From Cupriavidus campinensis (GTDB lineage: Bacteria > Pseudomonadota > Gammaproteobacteria > Burkholderiales > Burkholderiaceae), in the NCBI RefSeq assembly GCF_905397395.1, contig NZ_CAJPVH010000012.1:1-64000 (forward strand): DNA of 64,000 nucleotides, in the 5' to 3' direction. This document shows, piece after piece, positions 8,764 to 16,720 of this stretch; the stretch's first letter is position 1, and each line of letters starts with the position of its first letter. Under the pieces are notes generated by a model that was not told the origin of the DNA, made no database searches, and saw only the letters and a program-made list of their open reading frames with translations. Both the position numbers and the translations under genes were made by a program.

Positions 8764-9633
8764 TCAGAACTGGTAGACCACCGAGATATCCCCCGTCAGG
8801 TTGGTCGTCCGCTGCACGATCGGGCTGTTCTTGGCATCGCCCACCAGCGCCGATACCCCGAAGTCCGCCGTGGCGAACCAGTGCTTGTTGATGAACCAGA
8901 TGGCCGAGACGCCGCCGCCATAGGACTTGATCCCGCCGCTGGCACGGTATTCCGGGTGGCCGGAGCGCGCCGCCTGCTCGGGCGTCACGCCGAACCAGCG
9001 CCCCATGTAGGCCGAGTCGGCCACCGTCATGGTCGGGCCGGCGAACCAGAAGAATTTCTCGGAGCTGCCCGGCAGCGGCATATAGGCGCCCAGGTCGCCA
9101 ATCCAGCCGTTGGCGCCGCCGAACTGGCGCCGCGCATTGGCGCGGATCACCAGCGGGAACGACTTCGACACCACGTAATCGACAAACAGCTTGGTCTCCG
9201 CCGCCATGCCGATATTGCCCATGCCGGCCAGGTTGTCGTGGTCCTTCTTCTCGCGGCGGCCCAGGTCGTAGGTCAGGGCGATGCCCGCGCGCCAGTGGTC
9301 GTTGGAGACGATGTTCCAGCCCAGCCCTTCGCCGGTGGACATGAAGAACTTGTCGGCGTAGCGGATGTCGATGGTCGGCCCGCCGAAGACGTAGTAGTCG
9401 TGCGCGCCGTCGTAGCGCGGCCGCACGGTCATGGCCGCGCCGAGCCGGAATTTCCAGCCCTCGGGCTGGCCCTGGAACATTTCCACCAGCGGCACGCCCA
9501 CCGAGTACTGCCACTCGGCCAGCGGCGCGGGCGTCTGCGCCCGGACGGCCGGTGCATGCAGCAGGGCCAGCGCTAGCATCAGCGCGGTCAGCCAACCCGC
9601 CAGCGGCGAGTGGGGTTCCGGATGTCTGGACAC
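8764..9633 (-). CDS. MipA/OmpV family outer-membrane protein
   Basis: 289 residues if started at the GTG at 9633, which has a perfectly placed GGGAGGA six bases upstream; the longer frame to 9726 lacks such a site. A signal peptide follows (GWLTALMLALALLHAPAVRAQ). The mature part alternates as an outer-membrane beta-barrel: VRPRYDGAHDYYVFGGPTIDI, GLGWNIV, ALTYDLGRREK and the terminal strand ending DISVVYQF with aromatic Phe at the C-terminus, typical for Bam-dependent barrels. The family includes MipA (MltA-interacting) and OmpV; the exact role here is unknown. The preserved GRRE..DHDNLAGMGNI block is a family hallmark. Confidence 0.85.
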   Translation of the reverse strand: MSRHPEPHSPLAGWLTALMLALALLHAPAVRAQTPAPLAEWQYSVGVPLVEMFQGQPEGWKFRLGAAMTVRPRYDGAHDYYVFGGPTIDIRYADKFFMSTGEGLGWNIVSNDHWRAGIALTYDLGRREKKDHDNLAGMGNIGMAAETKLFVDYVVSKSFPLVIRANARRQFGGANGWIGDLGAYMPLPGSSEKFFWFAGPTMTVADSAYMGRWFGVTPEQAARSGHPEYRASGGIKSYGGGVSAIWFINKHWFATADFGVSALVGDAKNSPIVQRTTNLTGDISVVYQF

Positions 9634-9795
9634 GTCAGGGTCCTCCCGTTGATTGTTGTGGTTCGCATGACGGCAAATCATCTTTTCACCGGCGCGCCGC
9701 CCGCGCAACTTCCTCGAATCCCACAAGCGTGTAGGAAGGACGCCGATTTCACCGGCGGCCCCCGTTGCCTACCATCCAGTCACCGTGGCCGCATC

Positions 9796-10257
9796 CTAGT
9801 CGCGGTCAGCCAGTTCGTCCGTACGCCAGTCGCGCCGCATCACCAGGAACGTAAAGGAGGTGGACCAGCCGATCAGCATCAGCCCCACCAGCGGCTGCAC
9901 CGACGCCACCAGGCGCAACTGGCCCATCGGGATGATGTCGCCGATACTTTGCGTAGTGAAGGTCTCCAGCGAGAAATAGACATAGGCCGCTACGCCATGG
10001 TCGTGCAGGCCCTTGAGTTCGCCGATGCCGAACACGTCCGCCCCGAGCCAGTAGCCGGAACTGAACAGCACGGCTTCCAGCACGTGGGCCAGGATGATGA
10101 GCAGGATCATCACGCCGATGTTGACCTTGCCGCTCCAGTGGCGCGGGTGCATGGCCGAGATCAGGCGCAGGGCTTCGTAGTGCACGGCCACGCAGACGAT
10201 GGTCAGTGTGGCGGTGATCAGGATCGCAATCAGGTAGGGGGAGGCCGTGGCGTCCAT
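9796..10257 (-). CDS. Two-helix ion-channel-like membrane protein
   Basis: About 153 residues from the ATG at 10257 (a TTG at 10266 is possible). Three to four hydrophobic segments are visible: residues 8-27, 45-70 and 120-143, with a re-entrant stretch FSLETFTTQSIGDIIP between the last two. That stretch sits where potassium channels of the two-helix (KcsA-like, PF07885) family have TTVGYGD, but the filter reads TTQSIGD here. The layout supports a small bacterial ion channel; the non-canonical filter makes potassium selectivity doubtful. It is transcribed divergently from the giant kinase at 10389. Confidence 0.75.
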   Translation of the reverse strand: MDATASPYLIAILITATLTIVCVAVHYEALRLISAMHPRHWSGKVNIGVMILLIILAHVLEAVLFSSGYWLGADVFGIGELKGLHDHGVAAYVYFSLETFTTQSIGDIIPMGQLRLVASVQPLVGLMLIGWSTSFTFLVMRRDWRTDELADRD

Positions 10258-10388
10258 GGTCGGCAAGGGTGGTTTTCTGGCGCGGTGTTTCCCGGCAGAC
10301 TATAGAAGCGCCCGCACGCTGACAATGCACCATGCGGCGCATGCCAGAAAAGTGAAGAAAGAGAAACATGCGGGAAACCGGAGGCTCC

Positions 10389-13300
10389 ATGAAGAACACG
10401 GTGGGCAACGTGCCGCCGCTCCATGCCGAGGGCATCGCCCCTGCCTTCCTCGCCGGGGGCGGCGAGATGGGCGCGCTGATCCGTGCGCACGACTGGTCGC
10501 GCACGCCGCTGGGCGCGCCCGAGACCTGGCCGCAGAGCCTGAAGACGGCCATCCGCATCATGCTGACCTCGCGCCAGCCGATCTGGGTGGGCTGGGGCGC
10601 CGACCTCCGCTTCTTCTACAACGACCCGTACAAGGCGATCATCGGCGGCAAGCATCCGGCGTCGCTGGGGGAGCCGACCGAGCGCGTCTGGAGCGAGATC
10701 TGGCCAGAGATCGGGCCGATGCTGGACGCGGCCATGGAGGGCAGCGAAGGCAGTTTCGTCGAGCAGAAGCTGCTGATCATGGAGCGCAACGGCTACCCGG
10801 AGGAGACCTACTACACCTTCTCCTACAGCCCGGTGCCCGACGATCACGGCGGCACGGGCGGCATCATCTGCGCCAACAGCGACGACACCGAGCGCGTGGT
10901 GGCCGAGCGCCAGCTGAAGCTGCTGCGCGAGCTGGCCTCGTCGGCTACCAATGCCCGTTCCTGGGACGAAGCGTGCGCGCTGAGCCTGCGCGCGCTGGGC
11001 GCCAATCCGTACGACATTCCCTTCGCGCTGCTCTATCTGGGCGAGCGCGGCGCCGGCACGGCCACGCTGTGCGGCCACCATGGCATCGAAGTGGGCCACC
11101 CGGCCGCGCCGGCGGAGATCCCCGCCGGCGGCGAGGCCGCCTGGCCGTTTGCCCAGGTGCTGGCGCGGGGCGAAGTGGTGCTGGTGGAAGACCTGTCCAC
11201 CCGCTTCGGGGCGACACTGCCCGGCGGCGCGTGGCAGTTCGCGCCGCGCCACGCGGCCGTGGTGCCGGTCACGCCTTCGGGCGAAACCACGCGTAGCGGC
11301 GTGCTGGTGGTGGGCCTGAACCCTTGCCGGCTGTTTGGCGAACGCTACCGCGCCTTTCTTGACCTCGTGGCGGGCCAGATCGGCCAGGCCATCAGCTACG
11401 CGCACGCCTATGAGGAAGAGCGCCGCCGCGCCGAGGCGCTGGCCGAGATCGACCGCGCCAAGACCACGTTCTTCTCGAATATCAGCCATGAGTTCCGCAC
11501 CCCGCTGACGCTGATGCTGGGGCCGCTCGAAGAACTGCTGAACCGCGCGGACGAGACGGCCCAGGTCAACCCACGCGACGACGCCGACCGCCAGCTGGTG
11601 GAGATTACCCACCGCAACGGCCTGCGGCTGCTGAAGCTGGTCAATGCGCTGCTCGATTTCTCACGGATCGAGGCCGGCCGGGTGCAGAAGCACCCCCAGC
11701 CGACCGACCTGCCCGCGTTCACGGCTGAACTGGCCTCGCTGTTCCGCTCGGCCATCGAGGGCGCCGGCCTGCAGCTGGTCGTGGAATGCGCGCCGCTGGG
11801 CTTCCCGGTGGCGGTGGACCGCGACATGTGGGAGACCATCGTCCTGAACCTGCTCTCCAACGCGTTCAAGTTCACCTACACCGGGGCGATTGCGGTGGCG
11901 GTGCGCGAGGCGGAAGACGGCGGCGTGGAACTGAGCATCCGCGATACCGGCATCGGCATTGCGGCGGATGAGCTGCCCCGGCTGTTCGAGCGCTTCCACC
12001 GGGTGTCCGGCGCGGTGGGCCGGTCGATCGAGGGGAGCGGCATCGGCCTGGCGCTGGTGCTGGAACTGGTGCGCCTGCACGATGGCGTGATCCGCGTGGA
12101 AAGCGAGGTGGGCGAAGGCACGTGCTTCGTGGTTACGCTGCCGCGCACGGCCCGGGCGGCCGTGCCGCAGCCGGCTGCACCCGGGGCTGCGTCAAACCTG
12201 TCGACACACGCCAGCCAGCAGGCGCTGGCCTACGTGGAAGCCGCGCGGCGCTGGACCCCCGAGGCAGAGGCGATGCCGGCTGCGGCGCTGGCCATGCTCG
12301 CGCCTCCGCCGGACGCGGTGCCCGGCGCGGTACGCGGGCATGTCATGGTGGTCGATGACAACGCCGACCTGCGCGAATACATGCGCCGCATCCTGGGCGC
12401 GGCCGGCCACACGGTGGAGGTGGCGGCCGATGGCCAGGAGGCGCTGGACATGGCCCGCACGCACGCGCCGGACCTGATCGTCTCGGACGTGATGATGCCG
12501 CGCCTGGACGGCTTCGCCCTGGTGCAGGCCGTGCGCGCCGACGCGGCGCTGCGCGAGACCCCCGTGGTGCTGCTCTCCGCCCGCGCGGGCGAGGAAGCGC
12601 GCGTCAGCGGCCTGGCCACCGGCGCGGATGACTACCTGACCAAGCCGTTCACCTCGCGCGAGCTACTGGCCCGCGTGGCCAGCAATCTCCAGTTGTCGCA
12701 CCTGCGCCGCACCACGGAACGCCGCCTGCGCGAGGAAATCGCCATGCGCACCCGGGCGCAAGAGGCGCTGCGCGAGCTGAACAATTCGCTCGAACGCCGC
12801 GTGGCCGAGACCGTGGCGGACCGCGACCGCCTCTGGGAGCTGAGCGAAGACCTGCTGATGGTGGCCAGCTTCGACGGCGTGCTGGAACGCTTCAGCCCGT
12901 CCTGGCGGCGCACGCTCGGCTACGCCGACAGCGCGCTGCTGGGCCGCTCGTGCATGGCCTTCGTCCACCCGGACGACCTGGTGGCGGTGACTGAGCAGAT
13001 GATCGCGCTGCGCCACGATGGCACGGCGGTGCGCTACGAATGCCGCATGGCGCGGGCCGATGGCGGGCTGCGCTGGGTGGCGTGGACGCTCACGGTGGAC
13101 CCCGCCACGGGCCGCATCCACGGCGTGGGCCGTGACGTCACCAGCGACAAGGAAGCCGCCGATGCCCTGCGCCATGCCGACGAGGCGCTGCGCATGGCGC
13201 AGAAGATGGAAGCCATCGGCAAGCTGACCGGCGGCGTGGCGCACGACTTCAACAACCTGCTCCAGGTGATTGGCGGCAACCTGCAACTGCTGGCGCGCGA

Positions 13301-14756
13301 TGTATCCGGCAACGAGCGCCCCGAGGCGCGTGTGCGCAACGCGCTGGCCGGGGTGGCGCGCGGCGCCAAGCTGGCATCGCAATTGCTGGCGTTTGGCCGG
13401 CGCCAGCCGCTGGCGCCGAAGGTGGTGAACCTGGGCCGCTTTATCCGCGGGCTGGACGACATGCTGCGGCGGGCGCTTGGCGATGGCATCGAGATCGAGA
13501 CCGTGGTGGCGGGCGGCCTGTGGAATACGCTGGTGGACCCGTTCCAGGTGGAAAACGCGCTGCTGAACCTGGCGATCAACGCGCGGGACGCGATGAGCGG
13601 CCACGGCCGGCTGACCATCGAGGCCGGCAACGCGGTGCTCGACGATGCCTACGCCCGCCGCAACGCCGACGTGGCGCGCGGCCAGTACGTGATGGTGGCG
13701 GTGACCGATACCGGTACGGGCATGTCGCCCGAGATCCAGGCGCAGGTTTTCGAGCCATTCTTCACCACCAAGCCCGAGGGGCAGGGCACCGGGCTGGGCC
13801 TGAGCATGGTGTACGGCTTTGTCAGGCAGTCCGGCGGGCATGTGAAGATCTACAGCGAGGCGGGGCAGGGCACCACGGTGCGGCTCTACCTGCCACGCGT
13901 GCGCGAGGAGGAAGACCTCGAGACCGATGTGGATGCCGGGCCGGCAGGCGGCGGCACGGAAACCGTGCTGGTGGTGGAGGACGACGAGGACGTGCGCGCC
14001 ACCGTGGTGGATATGCTGGCCAGCCTGGGCTACCGCGTGCTGAAGGCGCGCGACGCGCTGAGCGCGCTGGCCATCGTCGAGAGCGGCGTGCCGGTGGACC
14101 TGCTGTTCAGCGATGTGGTCATGCCCGGCCCGCTGCGCAGCACGGAAATGGCGCGCAAGGTGCGCGAGCGGCTGCCCGGCATCGCGGTGCTGTTCACCTC
14201 GGGCTATACGGACAACGCCATTGTCCACAGCGGGCGGCTCGACGAGGGCATCGAACTGCTGAGCAAGCCGTACACGCGCGAGGCGCTCGCGCGCAAGGTG
14301 CGCCATGTGCTGGTGAGCGGCGGGGCCGAACTGGGCCCGGCGCCGGCTGAGGCGCCGGCTTCGATCGCCATGGGGGGGCCTGATACGCCACCCTCGATGC
14401 AACTGGCGCCGCAGCGCATCCTCTTTGTCGAAGACGACGCACTGGTGCGTGCCAGCACCGCGGAGCTGATGCGGACCTTCGGGCTAAGCGTGGTGGAAGC
14501 GAGCACCGATGCCGAGGCAATGGCCGTGCTGCGCGAGGGGCCGGTCGATGTATTGCTGACCGATGTGGGGCTGTCCGGCGCCTCCGGCGTGGACCTGGCG
14601 ATGGATGCCTGCCGGCTGCAACCGGCGCTGCGGGTGATCTTCGTGAGCGGTTACGACGTGGTGCTCACGCCCGTGCAGCGTGCCGCATTGCCAAACGCGG
14701 TCACGCTGCGCAAGCCCTACGCGCTGCCGGCGTTCATCGGCGTCTTGCAGGGCTGA
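10389..14756 (+). CDS. Double hybrid histidine kinase (PAS-GAF-HK-REC-PAS-HK-REC-REC)
   Basis: About 1455 residues from the ATG at 10389, chosen for the GGAGG just upstream; an ATG at 10368 is the alternative. No membrane segments. Order: PAS-like domain (about 20-165), GAF-like domain (about 175-335), first HisKA with His367 in SNISHEFRTPLT and HATPase (DTGIGIAADELPRLF), receiver with Asp700 (SDVMMPRLDG), short coiled coil, second PAS (EDLLMVASFDGVLERFS), second kinase of the GGVAHDFNNLLQ type with His952 and HATPase (DTGTGM, GTGLGLSM), then receivers with Asp1242 (SDVVMPG) and Asp1392 (TDVGLSG). Two complete kinase cores in one chain allow an internal relay. No output protein is adjacent. 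Confidence 0.92.
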   Translation: MKNTVGNVPPLHAEGIAPAFLAGGGEMGALIRAHDWSRTPLGAPETWPQSLKTAIRIMLTSRQPIWVGWGADLRFFYNDPYKAIIGGKHPASLGEPTERVWSEIWPEIGPMLDAAMEGSEGSFVEQKLLIMERNGYPEETYYTFSYSPVPDDHGGTGGIICANSDDTERVVAERQLKLLRELASSATNARSWDEACALSLRALGANPYDIPFALLYLGERGAGTATLCGHHGIEVGHPAAPAEIPAGGEAAWPFAQVLARGEVVLVEDLSTRFGATLPGGAWQFAPRHAAVVPVTPSGETTRSGVLVVGLNPCRLFGERYRAFLDLVAGQIGQAISYAHAYEEERRRAEALAEIDRAKTTFFSNISHEFRTPLTLMLGPLEELLNRADETAQVNPRDDADRQLVEITHRNGLRLLKLVNALLDFSRIEAGRVQKHPQPTDLPAFTAELASLFRSAIEGAGLQLVVECAPLGFPVAVDRDMWETIVLNLLSNAFKFTYTGAIAVAVREAEDGGVELSIRDTGIGIAADELPRLFERFHRVSGAVGRSIEGSGIGLALVLELVRLHDGVIRVESEVGEGTCFVVTLPRTARAAVPQPAAPGAASNLSTHASQQALAYVEAARRWTPEAEAMPAAALAMLAPPPDAVPGAVRGHVMVVDDNADLREYMRRILGAAGHTVEVAADGQEALDMARTHAPDLIVSDVMMPRLDGFALVQAVRADAALRETPVVLLSARAGEEARVSGLATGADDYLTKPFTSRELLARVASNLQLSHLRRTTERRLREEIAMRTRAQEALRELNNSLERRVAETVADRDRLWELSEDLLMVASFDGVLERFSPSWRRTLGYADSALLGRSCMAFVHPDDLVAVTEQMIALRHDGTAVRYECRMARADGGLRWVAWTLTVDPATGRIHGVGRDVTSDKEAADALRHADEALRMAQKMEAIGKLTGGVAHDFNNLLQVIGGNLQLLARDVSGNERPEARVRNALAGVARGAKLASQLLAFGRRQPLAPKVVNLGRFIRGLDDMLRRALGDGIEIETVVAGGLWNTLVDPFQVENALLNLAINARDAMSGHGRLTIEAGNAVLDDAYARRNADVARGQYVMVAVTDTGTGMSPEIQAQVFEPFFTTKPEGQGTGLGLSMVYGFVRQSGGHVKIYSEAGQGTTVRLYLPRVREEEDLETDVDAGPAGGGTETVLVVEDDEDVRATVVDMLASLGYRVLKARDALSALAIVESGVPVDLLFSDVVMPGPLRSTEMARKVRERLPGIAVLFTSGYTDNAIVHSGRLDEGIELLSKPYTREALARKVRHVLVSGGAELGPAPAEAPASIAMGGPDTPPSMQLAPQRILFVEDDALVRASTAELMRTFGLSVVEASTDAEAMAVLREGPVDVLLTDVGLSGASGVDLAMDACRLQPALRVIFVSGYDVVLTPVQRAALPNAVTLRKPYALPAFIGVLQG

Positions 14757-14791
14757 CCGGAACCGGTCCTGTGGCGAAGGGGGGGCGGCGC

Positions 14792-14890
14792 TCAGATCAG
14801 CGTCTGCGCGACCACGGCGGCGGCGGAACCGCTCGCCACGACGACGGCCACCCAGCCGCCTACGAGTACTGCACTGTTACGGAAAGTCAT
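14792..14890 (-). CDS. 32-residue membrane peptide
   Basis: A short open frame starting at ATG 14890 with GGAG six bases upstream: MTFRNSAVLVGGWVAVVV continuing as a hydrophobic Ala/Val helix and ending AQTLI, then TGA. The whole peptide is one membrane segment with a basic N-terminus. It lies downstream of the DGAR-repeat gene on the same strand, separated from it by a strong hairpin. The start signal and the even hydrophobic composition support translation, but so short a frame could still arise by chance. Function unknown. Confidence 0.5.
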   Translation of the reverse strand: MTFRNSAVLVGGWVAVVVASGSAAAVVAQTLI

Positions 14891-14921
14891 GATGGACTCC
14901 AGGAATGACAACCCGGAGCCC

Positions 14922-14941
14922 GCCTCGGGGAGCCCCGAGGC
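14922..14941. terminator. GC hairpin between two small genes
   Basis: Perfect inverted repeat GCCTCGGGG-AG-CCCCGAGGC. No T tract follows in either direction, so it is a weak candidate for an intrinsic terminator and could equally be an mRNA-stability or processing element between the DGAR gene and the 32-residue peptide gene. Confidence 0.55.
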
Positions 14942-14992
14942 TACTGCTCCGTTTGTCTGACGTACTTCCAATCCGCCGTCATCGGGCGGGAC

Positions 14993-15463
14993 TCAGGCGT
15001 TGGCGCCTTCGGTGAACGGGTCAAACTTGCCTTGGCGGGCACCATCCAGGTACGGATCAGCGGTGCGGGCCGGGCTGGCCGAGACACCGGTGCGATCCAG
15101 GCCGGCTACCGTGCGGGCACCTTCGCTGAACGTGTCGAACCTGCCTTGGCGGGCGCCGTCCAGGTACGGGTCGGCGGTGCGGGCCGGGCTGGCCGAAACA
15201 CCGGTACGATCCAGGCCGGCAACGGTGCGGGCACCGTCGGTGAACGGGTCAGCCTTGCCAACGCGGGCACCATCGACATACGGGTTGCGCGGTTCGTTCA
15301 CGCCGCTGGCGCGGGCGCCATCGGTGAAGGCGTTGCGGGCGTCGTTCACGCGGTAGCTGTAGCCGTAGACTTCACCGGTCTTGTTGGCGGGAGCGGCTTG
15401 CGCAGCGCCAGTCACGAAGGCGGCGGCGAGGGCGGCGGCGGTAAGGATGGTCTTGGCGTTCAT
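14993..15463 (-). CDS. Secreted DGAR-repeat protein
   Basis: 156 residues from ATG 15463, preceded by AAGGAGC. A signal peptide (MNAKTILTAAALAAAFVTGAAQAAP) leads into a low-complexity mature chain built around short repeats of the form D(P/T)(F/Y).(D/E)GAR: FTDGAR, YVDGAR, FTDGAR, YLDGAR, FSEGAR, YLDGAR, FTEGAN. Two of them sit in a 38-residue unit that is tandemly duplicated almost exactly (114-base DNA repeat). Small periplasmic proteins with this kind of repeat occur in Cupriavidus and Ralstonia, without known function. The upstream region carries two operator-like dyads. Confidence 0.8.
   Translation of the reverse strand: MNAKTILTAAALAAAFVTGAAQAAPANKTGEVYGYSYRVNDARNAFTDGARASGVNEPRNPYVDGARVGKADPFTDGARTVAGLDRTGVSASPARTADPYLDGARQGRFDTFSEGARTVAGLDRTGVSASPARTADPYLDGARQGKFDPFTEGANA
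15030..15257. repeat. 114-base tandem duplication inside the DGAR gene
   Basis: Two near-identical 114-base units start at 15030 and 15144 with the same opening (CCTTGGCGGGC). Each encodes 38 residues (TVAGLDRTGVSASPARTADP...), keeping the frame. A diverged third partial unit follows at 15258. Confidence 0.85.
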
Positions 15464-15573
15464 GGTGTAGCTCCTTGTCTTCGTTGGGCCGGGCGATCTC
15501 GATTGGAGGTGGATCACGGGGCCGTCGGTGCTGCGTTGTTTTGCTGCATTGTGGCTGTCTTTTCTTTTGCTGC

Positions 15574-15591
15574 TATCTACTGGTAGGTAGA
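15574..15591. promoter_or_regulatory. Operator-like dyad, copy 1
   Basis: TATCTACTGGTAGGTAGA: near-palindrome with arms ATCTAC and GTAGAT. It lies about 110 bases upstream of the DGAR-repeat gene and matches a second site at 15719-15736 at 15 of 18 positions. Together with copy 2 it is the only structure I see in the gene-free stretch 15464-15890, which is otherwise AT-richer than its surroundings. Confidence 0.5.
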
Positions 15592-15718
15592 TTTTCAGGG
15601 CTAAAAAAAAGACCGCCTTCCGGTACTGATCGACAACTTGTACTGCGTGGACGGGTACTGCATCGCGGGGCTTGTTTCTGTTTGCCGGGTGGTGCAGCGG
15701 CGTCCATGGCTCGAATAG

Positions 15719-15736
15719 TATCTACTACTAGATAGA
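15719..15736. promoter_or_regulatory. Operator-like dyad, copy 2
   Basis: TATCTACTACTAGATAGA: arms TATCTA and TAGATA around CTAC. Spaced 145 bases from copy 1 and midway between the DGAR gene and the TetR gene; probably bound by a dimeric regulator of the TetR or a similar class. The regulator is not identified. Confidence 0.5.
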
Positions 15737-15890
15737 CAAGCAAGGACTTTTTGCGCCGCGCAATCGTATTTCGTTGGAAAAATGGGCGATTTGCCTCGTC
15801 AGGCTGGATGGTGTGATGACTTAAGTCATTGATTTGACGACCTAATCACAAAGGTTCCATCCCACCATCCTGGGAGTTAGAGTAAATGCT

Positions 15891-16607
15891 CTAGCCTCGT
15901 AGATCCTTTGCATTGCGCTGCGCAACGAGCGCTTGGAGCAACGTCCGCGTCTGCTCGCGGATCACTTCCTGCACCCGGGCGGTCTCGGCTTCCCCGAAAG
16001 CGTCCCAGTTCAGCGCCTTGAGCACGTGGCGGCGCATGACCTTGAAGGCTGCCACCTGACTGTCGATGGCGATGGTGCGGATGCGCGTCGCCTCGTCCGT
16101 GGCCGGCTGGCCGGTCAGGCGCCCGATTACCTGTGATGTCACCGCGAAAATGCGGCGATTGATGCCCGCGTCGATGCGCTCGAACGCGGCGGGCGGCCCG
16201 AGCCCCGCGCGCTCACGCGCCATGAACTGGCGCCAGTGGTCGGTGTCCGGGCATTCATGCAGGAAGGTGGTGAAGCGCAGCTGCAGGCCCAGGTAGGCGT
16301 CGATCAGCTCGGCGTCGGTGGCATCCGGGCGGGCCACGACGGCCTCGGCGGCGATCACCACATCGGCCAGCAGACCCCAGGCGCGGTCAACGAAGTAGTC
16401 GATGCACGCCAGGTACACCCCTTCCTTATTGTCGAAGTAGTACTGTAGCGCGGGCGCGTTGACCCCGGCCTCGCGGGCGATGTCGCGCGTGGAGGCCCCA
16501 TCGAAACCGTGTGCGCCAAAGAGCCGCAGCGCGGCGTCGATGATCCGCGCGCGCGTCTCTTCGCCGCGCTGGTAGCCGCCTTCGGTGGCGGGCTTGTGTC
16601 GGGCCAT
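15891..16607 (-). CDS. TetR/AcrR regulator, CerR-type C-terminal domain
   Basis: 238 residues. The N-terminal helix-turn-helix is classical (ARIIDAALRLFGAHGFDGASTRDIAREAGVNAPALQYYFDNKEGVYLA, residues about 20-68). The C-terminal half, with LRFTTFLHE...WRQFMARERAGLGPPAAFERI and INRRIFAVTSQVIGRLTG, resembles the CerR/DUF1956 ligand domain. The gene is divergent from the emrAB-type efflux operon, and a perfect 24-base palindrome lies between them on top of the operon promoter. It is therefore most likely the local repressor of the pump, released by a pump substrate; this is inference from layout. Confidence 0.9.
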   Translation of the reverse strand: MARHKPATEGGYQRGEETRARIIDAALRLFGAHGFDGASTRDIAREAGVNAPALQYYFDNKEGVYLACIDYFVDRAWGLLADVVIAAEAVVARPDATDAELIDAYLGLQLRFTTFLHECPDTDHWRQFMARERAGLGPPAAFERIDAGINRRIFAVTSQVIGRLTGQPATDEATRIRTIAIDSQVAAFKVMRRHVLKALNWDAFGEAETARVQEVIREQTRTLLQALVAQRNAKDLRG

Positions 16608-16649
16608 GTTGCGTTTTCCTCAGTCCGTGGGCAGGCAGAAATATATCAG

Positions 16650-16679
16650 TTGACACAATTATTCCAAGTGGAATAATTG
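16650..16679 (+). promoter_or_regulatory. Promoter with overlapping perfect palindromic operator for the efflux operon
   Basis: A consensus -35 TTGACA (16650-16655) and a -10 AATAAT (16672-16677) are separated by 16 bases. The space is filled by a perfect palindrome with 11-base arms, CAATTATTCCA and TGGAATAATTG, around AG (16656-16679). A repressor bound here would block RNA polymerase directly. The divergent TetR gene starts 43 bases to the left, so autoregulation is likely. Confidence 0.75.
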
Positions 16680-16720
16680 CGCGGTCCCCGTCATTAGTGC
16701 TGTCAAAGCCCCGCGCCCCC

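Noticed and set aside
12663..14402. 579-codon minus-strand frame within the giant kinase gene
   Set aside because: Shadow frame; composition is low-complexity and the kinase domains on the other strand explain the conservation.
15030..15257. CRISPR-like repeat
   Set aside because: Two 114-base units in frame inside a coding sequence; it is a gene-internal duplication.
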